Shown here one piece after another: positions 40,087 through 48,831 of a DNA stretch of 64,000 nt. A model generated the notes under the pieces. The model searched no databases. It saw nothing but the letters and a program-made list of their open reading frames with translations, and was not told the origin of the DNA. The position numbers and the translations under genes were made by a program. Numbering within the stretch: the stretch's first letter is position 1; each line of letters starts with the position of its first letter. Source of the DNA: UBA6115 sp040776985 (GTDB lineage Bacteria > Bacillota > Clostridia > Christensenellales > Aristaeellaceae); the NCBI GenBank assembly GCA_040776985.1, contig JAXGZL010000001.1:124001-188000 (forward strand), written 5' to 3'.

Positions 40087-41154
40087 TCATTCCCCGAAGG
40101 AAATGTTGATCTCCCGGGCGGATTTCACAATCTGGCTGTCCGGGTCCACAGGCTTGGGAACGCCGGCCACCTCGCTGAGCGGGTTTTGAGAGATCTTGTC
40201 GCCCTTCAGCGCCACGGTGACGCCAAACTTCCCCTCTTTGATCAGGTAGGCGGCGTGCACCCCAAAGCGGGTGGACAGTACCCGGTCATAGGCGCAGGGG
40301 CTGCCGCCCCGCTGCATGTGCCCCGGGATCACCGTGCGGCACTCCGCCCCGGTCATGGCCTGCAGCTGGGCTGCGATGCGCTGGCAGATGTTCTGATAGC
40401 CGCTTTCGGCCCGGGCGGCCTCCCGCTCCTTTTTCTTCATGGCGGCCTCTTCCTGGCTGATGGCCCCTTCCGCCACGGCGATGATGGTGAAGAACTTGCC
40501 GATTTTGGCCCGGTCCTCCAGCACCTTGGCCACCTTGTTGATGTCATAGGGGATTTCCGGCAGCAGGATTACATCGGCGCCCCCTGCCATGCCCGCGTAC
40601 AGCGTCAGCCACCCGGCCTTGTTGCCCATGATCTCAATCACCATGCAGCGGCTGTGGCTGGCGGCGGTGGTGTGGATGCGGTCAATCACATCGGTGGCGA
40701 TGTCCACCGCCGTGTGGAAACCAAAGGTGAAGTCGGTGCCATACAGGTCGTTGTCAATGGTCTTGGGCAGGCCGATCACGTTCAGCCCTTCCTCGCTTAA
40801 CAGGTTGGCGGTCTTGTGGGTGCCGTTGCCCCCCAGGGTCACCAGGCAGTCCAGCCGCATGGCCTTGTAGTTCATCTTCATGGCGTAGACCTTGTCCACA
40901 TTGTCCTCTTCCACCACCCGCATGTTGCGGAAGGGGGTGCGGCTGGTGCCCAGGATGGTGCCACCCAGGGTGAGGATGCCGGAGAACTGGGACTGCTGCA
41001 TAATCTGGTAATCCCCGTCAATCAGGCCCCGGTAGCCGGCTCTGATGCCGATGATTTCCGCGTCCAGGGTCTGGTAGGCGGCCCGGGCCACGCCCCTGAT
41101 GGCGGCGTTGAGCCCCGGGCAGTCCCCCCCACTGGTCAGTATTCCAATGCGCAT
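40087..41154 (-). CDS. pfkA: 6-phosphofructokinase
   Basis: This enzyme phosphorylates fructose-6-phosphate in glycolysis. The 355-residue protein has ILTSGGDCPGLNAAIRG at the N-terminus, GTSRTPF near residue 70, GGNGTHKTANLL near 107, GLPKTIDNDLYGTDFTFG near 128 (catalytic Asp in TIDND) and EIMGNKAGWLTL near 173. Gly in GGNG is the ATP-type residue (PPi enzymes have Asp there), but the preceding Asp, which helps bind Mg in the E. coli enzyme, is Asn. ATP is the likely donor; PPi use is not excluded. It is monocistronic, preceded by the terminator of the HerA-like gene. Confidence 0.92.
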   Translation of the reverse strand: MRIGILTSGGDCPGLNAAIRGVARAAYQTLDAEIIGIRAGYRGLIDGDYQIMQQSQFSGILTLGGTILGTSRTPFRNMRVVEEDNVDKVYAMKMNYKAMRLDCLVTLGGNGTHKTANLLSEEGLNVIGLPKTIDNDLYGTDFTFGFHTAVDIATDVIDRIHTTAASHSRCMVIEIMGNKAGWLTLYAGMAGGADVILLPEIPYDINKVAKVLEDRAKIGKFFTIIAVAEGAISQEEAAMKKKEREAARAESGYQNICQRIAAQLQAMTGAECRTVIPGHMQRGGSPCAYDRVLSTRFGVHAAYLIKEGKFGVTVALKGDKISQNPLSEVAGVPKPVDPDSQIVKSAREINISFGE

Positions 41155-41174
41155 GGCATTTCCCCTTTCTGTTG

Positions 41175-41211
41175 AAAAAAAAAGGGGAGGGCTTCCTTGG
41201 AAGTCCTCCCC
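41175..41211 (-). terminator. Terminator of the HerA-like gene
   Basis: Minus-strand stem GGGGAGG(A)CTTCC/GGAAG(CC)CTCCCC with an AA loop, 12 nt after the stop codon, is followed by nine T residues. Confidence 0.92.
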
Positions 41212-41222
41212 GGGTTGTGGTC

Positions 41223-42998
41223 TTACTTGATGCCCAGGATGTCCAGGATGCCCCGGCTCAAGGTGCGGCCCATGGTGTAGCCGGCGCCGGAGGCCGTGGA
41301 ACGGGTGAAGTTGTCCAGCATCTTTTCACCCATGGACTTGACCGTCCGGGTGGTCTTGGCCGTGCGCTCCACCCTGGCAGGGGCCTTTTCCTTCACCACC
41401 GCCACCTGCTGGGGCTCGTACTGGCCGGTCTGGGGGTTGTACACCAGGACGGGGGGCGGCGTCTGCTCCACCTTGCGCACGCTCTGCTGGGGCTGGGGCT
41501 GAGGCACGGGGGCAGGGGCAGGTTCCGGATGGGGCACTGATACGGGCTCTGGCGCCATGGGGGCTTCCACCTGGCGCTCCACATACTGGCCGGTGGCCGG
41601 GTCAAAGACCTTGAAGCTGGTCTTGAACACCTGCTCCGCCTTCTGCGCCACTTCCTCCACCATGCCCTGGCCTTCTTCCAGAATCACCCGGGCCATGCCG
41701 GAGGCGCCCTGGGAGGCGTACTTGGCCGCCAGCATCTCATAGGCGCTTTCCCGGTCAAACATGTGGGTGTATTTGTCCTTCAACTCGCTGGTGTCAATGA
41801 GGGTCTGGCGCAGGGTGTCGGAAACCGCACCGATGGCGCTTTGCGGCGGCAGGATCACCGCCCGCTGGGTGATGCCGGGGGCCCCCTTCTCATCCAGGAA
41901 GGACAGCAGCGCCTCGCCGGTTTTCAGCTGGGTGATGGCCTCCTCCGTGTCAAAGGCGGGGTTGGTGCGGAAGGTCTGGGCCACGGTCTTAATCACCTTC
42001 TGCTCCTGGGGGGTGAAGGCCCGCAGCGCGTGCTGCACCCGGGCCGCCAGCTGGGACAGCACGGTGGAGGGCACATCCCCCGGGTTCTGGGTGATGAAGA
42101 ACACGCCCACGCCCTTGGAACGGATCAGCCGGATGGTCAGTTCCACCTTGCTGAGCAATTCCCTGGGGCAATCCTGGAACAGCAGGTGCGCCTCGTCAAA
42201 GAAGAACACCATCCGGGGCAGCTCGCTGTCGCCCTGCTCGGGCAGCAGCTCGTACAGTTCGCCCAGCATCCAGAGCATAAAGACGGAGTACATGTAGGGC
42301 CTGAGGAAGAGTTTGTCCGCCGCCAGGATGTTGATCATCCCCCGGCCTTCCTCATCCCGGACAAACCAGTCCGCGATGTCAAGGGCAGGCTCCCCGAAGA
42401 AGAGGTTGCCGCCCTGGTCCTCCAGCACGCCGATGGCCCGCTGGATGGCGCCCACGGTGGCCTTGGAGATGTTGCCATAGCGCAGGGTATAGTCCCCCGC
42501 CCGGTCCCCGGCATAGGCCAGCATGGCCCTGAGGTCCTTCAGGTCAATCAGCAGCAGGCCCTCGTCATCCGCGATGCGGAAAATGATGTGCAGCACCCCT
42601 GCCTGGGTGTCGTTGAGCTGCAGCATCCGGGAGAGCAGCAGCGGGCCCATCTCGCTCACCGTGGTTCTGACCGGGTGGCCGGAGGCGCCATACACATCCC
42701 ACAGCGTCACCGGGTTGCCCTGAGGGGTGTAGTGCTCCACGCCGCACTGCTCCAGGCGGGCACGGATCTTGTCATTCACCTCGCCGGGCTTGGCAAGCCC
42801 CGCCAGGTCGCCTTTCACATCCGCCATGAAAACCGGCACGCCCAGCTGGGAGAAGGCCTCCGCCATCACCTGCAGGGTGACGGTTTTCCCGGTGCCGGTG
42901 GCGCCTGAAATCAGCCCGTGGCGGTTAGCCATCTGGGGCAGCATGGTGACGGGCCCCTCCTGGGATGTTCCCAGCCAGACCTTGTTATCCAGCAGCAT
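41223..42998 (-). CDS. HerA-like ATPase, DUF853 family
   Basis: The 591-residue protein is a FtsK/HerA-type P-loop ATPase: Walker A LISGATGTGKTVTLQVMAE near residue 30, VPVFMADVKGDLAGLAKPG near 55, Walker B RMVFFFDEAHLLF near 270 and a sensor ITQNPGDVPSTVLSQL near 305. A Pro/Gln-rich linker (about 465-530) separates a basic C-terminal stretch. Members are often called DUF853; a DNA-translocating role is presumed but unproven and no NurA nuclease is adjacent. A promoter with TTGTAG, 17 nt and TAAAAT lies across the end of ispDF. Confidence 0.85.
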   Translation of the reverse strand: MLLDNKVWLGTSQEGPVTMLPQMANRHGLISGATGTGKTVTLQVMAEAFSQLGVPVFMADVKGDLAGLAKPGEVNDKIRARLEQCGVEHYTPQGNPVTLWDVYGASGHPVRTTVSEMGPLLLSRMLQLNDTQAGVLHIIFRIADDEGLLLIDLKDLRAMLAYAGDRAGDYTLRYGNISKATVGAIQRAIGVLEDQGGNLFFGEPALDIADWFVRDEEGRGMINILAADKLFLRPYMYSVFMLWMLGELYELLPEQGDSELPRMVFFFDEAHLLFQDCPRELLSKVELTIRLIRSKGVGVFFITQNPGDVPSTVLSQLAARVQHALRAFTPQEQKVIKTVAQTFRTNPAFDTEEAITQLKTGEALLSFLDEKGAPGITQRAVILPPQSAIGAVSDTLRQTLIDTSELKDKYTHMFDRESAYEMLAAKYASQGASGMARVILEEGQGMVEEVAQKAEQVFKTSFKVFDPATGQYVERQVEAPMAPEPVSVPHPEPAPAPVPQPQPQQSVRKVEQTPPPVLVYNPQTGQYEPQQVAVVKEKAPARVERTAKTTRTVKSMGEKMLDNFTRSTASGAGYTMGRTLSRGILDILGIK

Positions 42999-43084
42999 AT
43001 GATTTTCCTCCGTTCCTATTGTTTTGGACAGGTTGCATACCTTACCAATAGATGTTGGCTTATTTTAACATAAACCAGCCAAGG

Positions 43085-44227
43085 CTACAAACGGTTTTCC
43101 TGCCGCACCACAGCCACCGCCTGGGCGGCGATGCCCTCCTCCCGGCCCACAAAGCCCAGGCCCTCGGTGGTGGTGGCTTTGAGGCCCACCTTGTCTTCGG
43201 TCAGGTTCAGCGCTTTGGCGATGGTTTCCCGCATCTGCGGTAGATAGGGGGCCAGCCTGGGGCGCTGGGCCTGGATGGTGATGTCGCACTGGGCGGGGAC
43301 AAATCCCTTTTCGCCCATCAGCGCCACCGCCTTTTCCAGCAGGATCAGGGAGGAGATGCCCTTGTAGGCCGGGTCGCTGTCCGGGAAATGCTGGCCGATG
43401 TCCCCCAGGGCGCAGGCGCCAAGCAGGGCATCGGTGAGGGCGTGGAGGACAGCGTCCGCGTCCGAGTGGCCCAGCAAGCCCTTCTCATGGGGAATGGTGA
43501 CCCCGCCCAAAACCAGCGGGCGTCCTGCCACCAGGCGGTGCACGTCATAGCCCAGGCCCACCCGCAAACCCTGTCCCAGCATCTGTTCCGCCATGATAAA
43601 GTCCTCCGGCAGGGTGATTTTAAGGTTGCTCCTGTGCCCGGGAACCAGCGCCACCGGCAAGCCCAGGCGCTCCACCAGCCCGGCGTCATCGGTCAGGGCC
43701 TTCGGGCATTCCTGATAAGCCCTGATCAATACATCCCTGGCAAAGCCCTGGGGCGTCTGCACCGCGTACAGCCCTTCCCGGGGCTGGGCGCCGGTCACCA
43801 GGCCACCCTCCCCTTTTTTGAGGGTGTCCGTCACCGGCAGGGCCGGCACAGCGGCGCCGGTTTCCCGGGCGGCCTTGATCACCCGCTCCATCAGGGCAGG
43901 GCCCGCAAAGGGGCGGGCGGCGTCATGCACCAGAACCAGATCAGCGGACGCCGGCAGCCTGGCCAGCGCGTTTTCCACCGAGTGGCGGCGCTGCTCCCCG
44001 CCGTAGACCAGCTGCTCTGCAGACAGCCCGGAGAGCCGCATGGCCTCCCTCACCGCCTGCTCATCCTCCGGACGGATCACCAGAATAACCCCGTCGCAGG
44101 CCTGGCGCAGCGCCCTTAAGGCATGACAAAACAAGGCCTCACCGCCCAAGGGCAGCAGGATTTTGTTGGTCTCTGCCCCCAGCCTGCTGCCGCTGCCGGC
44201 TGCCACCAGGATGCCATAGACACTCAC
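43085..44227 (-). CDS. ispDF: Bifunctional IspD/IspF (MEP pathway)
   Basis: A fusion of two isoprenoid enzymes. Residues 1-220 are MEP cytidylyltransferase (ILVAAGSGSRLGAETNK, then VLVHDAARPF near 100 and TPQGF near 170). Residues 222-380 are MECDP synthase (RVGLGYDVHRLVAGRPLVLG with the metal-binding Asp-x-His, LLGHSDADAVLHALTDALLG near 270, and TTTEGLGFVGREEGIAA at the end). The first makes CDP-ME, the second MECDP; IspE acts between them and is not here. It overlaps the DUF4364 gene by 4 nt and is in the translation-gene supercluster. Confidence 0.96.
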   Translation of the reverse strand: MSVYGILVAAGSGSRLGAETNKILLPLGGEALFCHALRALRQACDGVILVIRPEDEQAVREAMRLSGLSAEQLVYGGEQRRHSVENALARLPASADLVLVHDAARPFAGPALMERVIKAARETGAAVPALPVTDTLKKGEGGLVTGAQPREGLYAVQTPQGFARDVLIRAYQECPKALTDDAGLVERLGLPVALVPGHRSNLKITLPEDFIMAEQMLGQGLRVGLGYDVHRLVAGRPLVLGGVTIPHEKGLLGHSDADAVLHALTDALLGACALGDIGQHFPDSDPAYKGISSLILLEKAVALMGEKGFVPAQCDITIQAQRPRLAPYLPQMRETIAKALNLTEDKVGLKATTTEGLGFVGREEGIAAQAVAVVRQENRL

Positions 44228-44769
44228 TGGCTGTCCTCCTCACCGGACAGCCGGCGCAGAATGTGATCATAGATGCCCTGGGCTTCCTGCTGCCAGGCGG
44301 CGCGGAAGCGCTCCGCCAGGGTGGCGGTGGGCAGGGAGATATCCAGCTGCATCAGGGGCATCTCCCCATCGGACACCCCCATGGTTACATGGTATTCATG
44401 CTGGCCTTCATGGCTGATCCGGGCGAAAACCTCCCGCTCCCGCTGCCAGCGGGTCCTGTACTCCGGCGCCTTTTCATCAATGATGGCGGTGGCGCTGGTG
44501 ACCGCCCGCTGGGAAAACAGGGCGATGGCCTCCTCCCCCGCCTGGGTGAGGGTGTAAAGCTCATCCCCCTGCAGCGCCGTTTTGTCCGCCAGGCCGCCCA
44601 CCAGCAGGTCATACAGGGCGGTCTGCAGGTCAAAATAGTTCATCACCTCGGTTTCCCCCATGAAGGTGATCAATTGCAGGTTGCTGCAGGGGCCCAGGGC
44701 CCTGAGGGCATAGAGGGCCAGGAGCTTGCGCTCCACCTCCCCCAATTGGCGTTTTGGCAGTTCGGTCAT
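44224..44769 (-). CDS. DUF4364 family protein
   Basis: The 181-residue protein has an N-terminal winged-helix-like region (LLALYALRALGPCSNLQLIT, then FDLQTALYDLLVGGLADK) and a C-terminal alpha/beta part with EYHVTMGVSDGEMPLMQLDI. DUF4364 proteins are Clostridia-specific presumed DNA-binding proteins of unknown target. It overlaps both the DinG-like helicase gene and ispDF by 4 nt. Confidence 0.8.
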   Translation of the reverse strand: MTELPKRQLGEVERKLLALYALRALGPCSNLQLITFMGETEVMNYFDLQTALYDLLVGGLADKTALQGDELYTLTQAGEEAIALFSQRAVTSATAIIDEKAPEYRTRWQREREVFARISHEGQHEYHVTMGVSDGEMPLMQLDISLPTATLAERFRAAWQQEAQGIYDHILRRLSGEEDSQ

Positions 44770-47057
44770 GGCTCCTCCTTGCGGGCGTTCTCCCAGAAAT
44801 CCCGGGCAAAGGCGCTTATCTCATCAATAGATTGTACCCGGTTCATGATGATGTGCTCCGGCAACAGCTGATGATAGGCCCGCTGGGTGAAGCGGTCATC
44901 CAGCAGCAGCAAAACGCCCCGGTCTGTTTCCGAGCGGATCAGCCGGCCTGCCGCCTGAGCCACCTTCTGCATGCCGGGGTAGCGATAGGCAAAGCCAAAG
45001 CCATCCCCGTGGGCCGCTGCCATCCGGGCCTGATACAGCGCCCGCTCCGCGTTCACCTGGGGCAGGCCCACCCCCACGATGGCGGCGGCGATCAGCTGTC
45101 TTCCAGGCAGGTCCACCCCCTCGGCAAACAGGCCACCCAGCACGCACAGGCCCAGCAGGGGCGCATCATCCCGGGTGAAGCGGCCAAGGAAGGCCAGCCG
45201 GTCTTCCTCCCCCATACCCGGCTCCTGCAGGATCAGGGGGATCTCCGGCGCTTCTGCCATGAGGGCCTCCGCCACCTGGCGCAGGTAGGCAAAGGAGGGA
45301 AAATAGGCCATCACCTTGCCGGGCTGGGACAGGTACAGCGCGACAATGGCCCGGGCCGCCGGAATCAGGCTGTCCGCCCGGGCCTGATAGCGGGTGTTGA
45401 GGGGCCACTGCATGCAAAGCAGGTGTTCCCTGGGAAAGGGAGAGGGCAGGGCCAGGCAGGCGTCCCCCTCCTCCCCGCCCAGAAGGCTCATCATCGCGTG
45501 AAGGGGCAGCAGGGTGGCGGAGAAAAAGACACAGCCCGAAAGCCTGCCCGTCATCTCCCGAAGGTGGGGGGCCGGGTTCAGGTTCAGCACCTGCGCCAGG
45601 CCCCTGCGGGGGCCGGGCGCCCAGGTCAGGTGATAGTCCTCCTGCCCCAGTCCCCGTCTGAGGGCGGACAGGAAGGAAATCAGCTCCCGCATCAACTCAA
45701 AGGAGCCCGGGAAGCGGCTGTCCCCCAGGGCCTCGATCAATCCGGCGCAGGCTGATTCCAGCGGCTCCGCCTCAAGGGGCAGTGCCTCCTTGTCCATCAG
45801 GCGGATCAGCCGGGTAAAGGCCTGGTACAGGGGCGCGCTTCTGCCGAATGCCTTGCCCGCTTCCCGCCGCGCTGACGTCAGCCTGGACAGGGCCAATTCC
45901 CCTGAGAGCATGTCCCGCGCCCGGTCCGCCAGGTTGTGGGCCTCATCCACCAAAAGGCAGACCCCGCGCGGGTTGTCAAACACCCGACTAAGGCGCACCT
46001 GGGGGTCAAAGGCATAGTTATAGTCTCCGATCACCACATCCGCGATTTCGCACAGCGCCAGGGACAATTCAAAGGGGCAAAGCTGGTGCCGGTCTGCCAG
46101 GGCCAGGATCTCCTCCTGCTCCCAGCGGAAAAGCGCCAGCGCCTCCTGAATGGCGGCGCCCTGCCTGTCAAAGTGCCCTTTGGCCCGCGGGCAGTGGTCC
46201 GGATGGCAGCGGACCTCCTCCATCGGGCAAAGCTTCTCCTTGGCATACAGGGTCAGCCCCCGGGCCTTCAGGCCCTGCTCCCCCATCCGGTCCAGTTCCT
46301 TCCGGGCGGCCAGGCGTTGGGTGCCCCTGGCGGTCAGGTAAAACAGCTGGCTGCACTGCCCCTCCGCCAGCGCCTTGAGAGCGGGGTAGAGCACCGCGGC
46401 GCTTTTCCCGGTGCCCGTTGGCATCACCGCGAACAGACGCTTGCTCCGGGTGATGGCGGTGTAGACCTGGGCGGCCATTTCCTTTTGCCCGGGCCTGAAA
46501 GCAGGGTAGGGAAAGGCCAGCCCCACAATGGACTGGTCCCGGGCTAATTTTAGTTCCGCCAGCTGCCTGTGCCAGCGCACACAGGGCACCAGCAGGGCAA
46601 AAAAGCGCTTCTGCAGCGCCTCCCGGCTGAGCTCCTCCCTGAAGGAAACGCGCAGCTGTCCCTCCGGCGTCACATAGCTTACCTGAAGGGTGACAGCGGG
46701 CATGTCCTCCCGCTCGCAGAGCATAAAGCCGTAACAGGCCGCCTGGGCCAGGTGCTCCGGCAGGGGGGCTGGCGGAATATCCCCCATGGATAGCTTGATC
46801 TCTTCAATCAGGGGAGGGCTGATCCTGTCATCAAACAGGTCCATCCGCCCCGTCACGCTGACCGGCTGCCCTTCGCACATCCCCTGCCAGGCCAGCGCCC
46901 TTTCCGCCTGGCCGCTGCTTTGCCCCTGACGCGCCAGGTGGCCGGTGCGGCCCATTTCCATCAGCCGGCTTGAGATGGGCATGATATCCGGCGGAAAAAT
47001 GGAAAAGCCCACCAGGGTGCGGACGGACAGGCGCAGAGCAATGTCAGATGTCCTCAT
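44766..47057 (-). CDS. DinG/XPD-like helicase with N-terminal nuclease-like domain
   Basis: The 763-residue protein has an N-terminal module (about 1-170) with VTGRMDLF...PPLIEEIKLSM, resembling a PD-(D/E)xK (Cas4/RecB-type) site. A superfamily 2 helicase follows: Walker A MPTGTGKSAAVLYPAL near 210, four Cys (LCPMEEVRCHPDHC and a later CPFEL) in the position of the XPD/DinG Fe-S cluster, LLVDEAHNL near 365, and C-terminal motifs including GLFAEGVDLPG near 640 and QAAGRLIRSETDRG near 705. It would unwind 5'-tailed DNA or R-loops. Start ATG overlaps the truA stop. Confidence 0.85.
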   Translation of the reverse strand: MRTSDIALRLSVRTLVGFSIFPPDIMPISSRLMEMGRTGHLARQGQSSGQAERALAWQGMCEGQPVSVTGRMDLFDDRISPPLIEEIKLSMGDIPPAPLPEHLAQAACYGFMLCEREDMPAVTLQVSYVTPEGQLRVSFREELSREALQKRFFALLVPCVRWHRQLAELKLARDQSIVGLAFPYPAFRPGQKEMAAQVYTAITRSKRLFAVMPTGTGKSAAVLYPALKALAEGQCSQLFYLTARGTQRLAARKELDRMGEQGLKARGLTLYAKEKLCPMEEVRCHPDHCPRAKGHFDRQGAAIQEALALFRWEQEEILALADRHQLCPFELSLALCEIADVVIGDYNYAFDPQVRLSRVFDNPRGVCLLVDEAHNLADRARDMLSGELALSRLTSARREAGKAFGRSAPLYQAFTRLIRLMDKEALPLEAEPLESACAGLIEALGDSRFPGSFELMRELISFLSALRRGLGQEDYHLTWAPGPRRGLAQVLNLNPAPHLREMTGRLSGCVFFSATLLPLHAMMSLLGGEEGDACLALPSPFPREHLLCMQWPLNTRYQARADSLIPAARAIVALYLSQPGKVMAYFPSFAYLRQVAEALMAEAPEIPLILQEPGMGEEDRLAFLGRFTRDDAPLLGLCVLGGLFAEGVDLPGRQLIAAAIVGVGLPQVNAERALYQARMAAAHGDGFGFAYRYPGMQKVAQAAGRLIRSETDRGVLLLLDDRFTQRAYHQLLPEHIIMNRVQSIDEISAFARDFWENARKEEP

Positions 47058-47818
47058 TCGCCCGGGTACCAGACCTTTTCTAAGGTGAGCCCGCTGGCCG
47101 GCGCCGTGGGGCCAAGGGCCAGGCGGTCCCCCGTCTCTATTCCCCGGGCAAAGGCATCCACCGGCAGGCGGCCCAGCCCAATTGCAATCAGGGTGCCGGC
47201 GATGATGCGCACCATGTTGTATAAAAAGGCGTTGCCCTCAATGGTCAGGTGGTATTCCCGGCCCACCCGCACAACCTCCGCCCGGGTGATGGTGCGCACC
47301 GTGGTCCTGGCGCTGTGCCCTGCGGCGGCAAAGGCGGCAAAGTCGTGCCGGCCAAGCAGGGCGGGCAGTGCCTCCGCCATTTTCCCCTCATCCAGGGGCA
47401 GGGGCACAAAGGCGGTCATGTCCCGGTACAGGGCAGAGGGCTGGGGCCGGTTGAAAACGCGGTACAAATAGCGCTTCCCCTGGGCGGAGAAGCGGGCATG
47501 CAGATCGGGGGACACCTCCCTGGCGGACACACAGCTGATGTCCCGGGGAAGGAGCGTGTTGAGCACAAATGGCCATTTGGCAGGCGGGATACGGCTGTCC
47601 GTGTCAAAATGCGCCCGCTGGCCCAGGGCATGTACCCCCGCGTCCGTACGGCTGGCGCCAATGATGCCGGTGGGCTGCCCCAGGGTCTTCCCCAGCGCCT
47701 TTTCCACCTCTTCCTGGATGCTGGGCCCGTTCAGCTGCCGCTGCCAGCCGGAATAATGGGTGCCCTCATACTCCAGGGTCAGCAGGATGCGGCGGGATTC
47801 AGGCATGGTCTTATCCAT
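47054..47818 (-). CDS. truA: tRNA pseudouridine(38-40) synthase TruA
   Basis: This 254-residue enzyme modifies U38-U40 of the anticodon arm. The catalytic Asp lies in GASRTDAGVHALGQ near residue 58. LTLEYEGTHYSGWQRQ opens the fold, KRYLYRVFN is near 120 and NAFLYNMVRIIAGTL near 205. I used ATG 47818 (GGAG 10 nt upstream); ATGs at 47827 and 47806 are possible. It begins inside the last codons of the DUF1016 nuclease gene. Confidence 0.93.
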   Translation of the reverse strand: MDKTMPESRRILLTLEYEGTHYSGWQRQLNGPSIQEEVEKALGKTLGQPTGIIGASRTDAGVHALGQRAHFDTDSRIPPAKWPFVLNTLLPRDISCVSAREVSPDLHARFSAQGKRYLYRVFNRPQPSALYRDMTAFVPLPLDEGKMAEALPALLGRHDFAAFAAAGHSARTTVRTITRAEVVRVGREYHLTIEGNAFLYNMVRIIAGTLIAIGLGRLPVDAFARGIETGDRLALGPTAPASGLTLEKVWYPGE

Positions 47819-48830
47819 TGCTTTCATACTCCGCCTCAACGTCAGCCAGGGCCCGCAGTTCACGCAGTTTCTCTGTCAACAGCGCCTTGTCCGGCAGATG
47901 CAGCTGATAATCCGCAATCATCGCGGGGGACAGGCTGCGGCTTAAGGCATACTCCACCACCATGTCATCCTTTCCGGCACAAAGGATCAGACCCACGCTG
48001 GGGTTTTCACCCGGCTTTCTGACATCACGGTCAAGCGCTTCCAGATAGAACTCAAGCTGACCCAGGTGCTCCGGCTTAAAATCTGTCACCTTCAGCTCAA
48101 TCGCCACCAGGCAGCTAAGTTCCCGGTTATAAAAGAGCAGATCAATATGGAAATCCTTGGTTCCCACTTGCACACGGTATTCCTCACCCACAAAGGTGAA
48201 GTCCCTGCCAAACTCCAGGATGAAGTCCCGGATGTTGGCAACAATTGACCGACGCAGCTCCTTTTCCCTGTGAATTTCAGGAACGTCAAGAAACTCCAGA
48301 ACATAGCTGTCTCTGAGGGCAGATAACCCCGTATTTCTGGACAGAAAAGCCTTGTTGCGCTCATTGGAAACCATGGTGCGCTCAAACAGCATGCTGTCCA
48401 TCTGCCGCTCCAGCTCCCGTTTGCTATAGTTATTTTTCTGACAAAGCAGGATATAGAACTCACGGGCTTCATCCGTTTTTGCCCGGGACATGATCAGCAG
48501 GTTCTGGGTCCAGCTGATTTCTCGCACCAGCGGTGCGAGTTTTTCATTTTCACAGTAAAGGTCATAGAACTGGCGCATCCGCCAGATGTTGGAAGCGGAA
48601 AAACCTTTGAGGTCTGGCCGCTCGGTCTGGATAAAACGGGCAAAATCCTCCACCACTGCCTTGCCCCAGCCCGCTTCCTTCACCTTGTTGCTGATATATC
48701 CGCCAATCTCCCAGTACATGGAGATCAGCTCCCGGTTAACCGCGTGGAAGGCCCGCTCCCGGGCACGCTCAATGATGGAGATGATCTCCCCATACACTGT
48801 GTGCTGACCCAGAGGCCTGAGGTCGCTCAC
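47811..48830 (-). CDS. DUF1016/YhcG-type PD-(D/E)xK nuclease-domain protein
   Basis: The 339-residue protein has the DUF1016 N-terminal helical domain (RAFHAVNRELISMYWEIGGY near residue 27, then SASNIWRMRQFYDLY) and a C-terminal PD-(D/E)xK nuclease domain: FHIDLLFYNRELSCLVAIEL with Lys following, near 230, then FKPEHLGQLEFYLEALDRDV. Such proteins are mobile, sporadic genes linked to DNA processing or defence. Base composition is visibly more AT-rich than neighbours. It sits between ecfT (1 nt) and truA (8-nt overlap), interrupting a normally conserved order, so it is a likely horizontal insertion that kept translational coupling. Confidence 0.85.
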   Translation of the reverse strand: MSDLRPLGQHTVYGEIISIIERARERAFHAVNRELISMYWEIGGYISNKVKEAGWGKAVVEDFARFIQTERPDLKGFSASNIWRMRQFYDLYCENEKLAPLVREISWTQNLLIMSRAKTDEAREFYILLCQKNNYSKRELERQMDSMLFERTMVSNERNKAFLSRNTGLSALRDSYVLEFLDVPEIHREKELRRSIVANIRDFILEFGRDFTFVGEEYRVQVGTKDFHIDLLFYNRELSCLVAIELKVTDFKPEHLGQLEFYLEALDRDVRKPGENPSVGLILCAGKDDMVVEYALSRSLSPAMIADYQLHLPDKALLTEKLRELRALADVEAEYESNG

Positions 48831-48831
48831 C

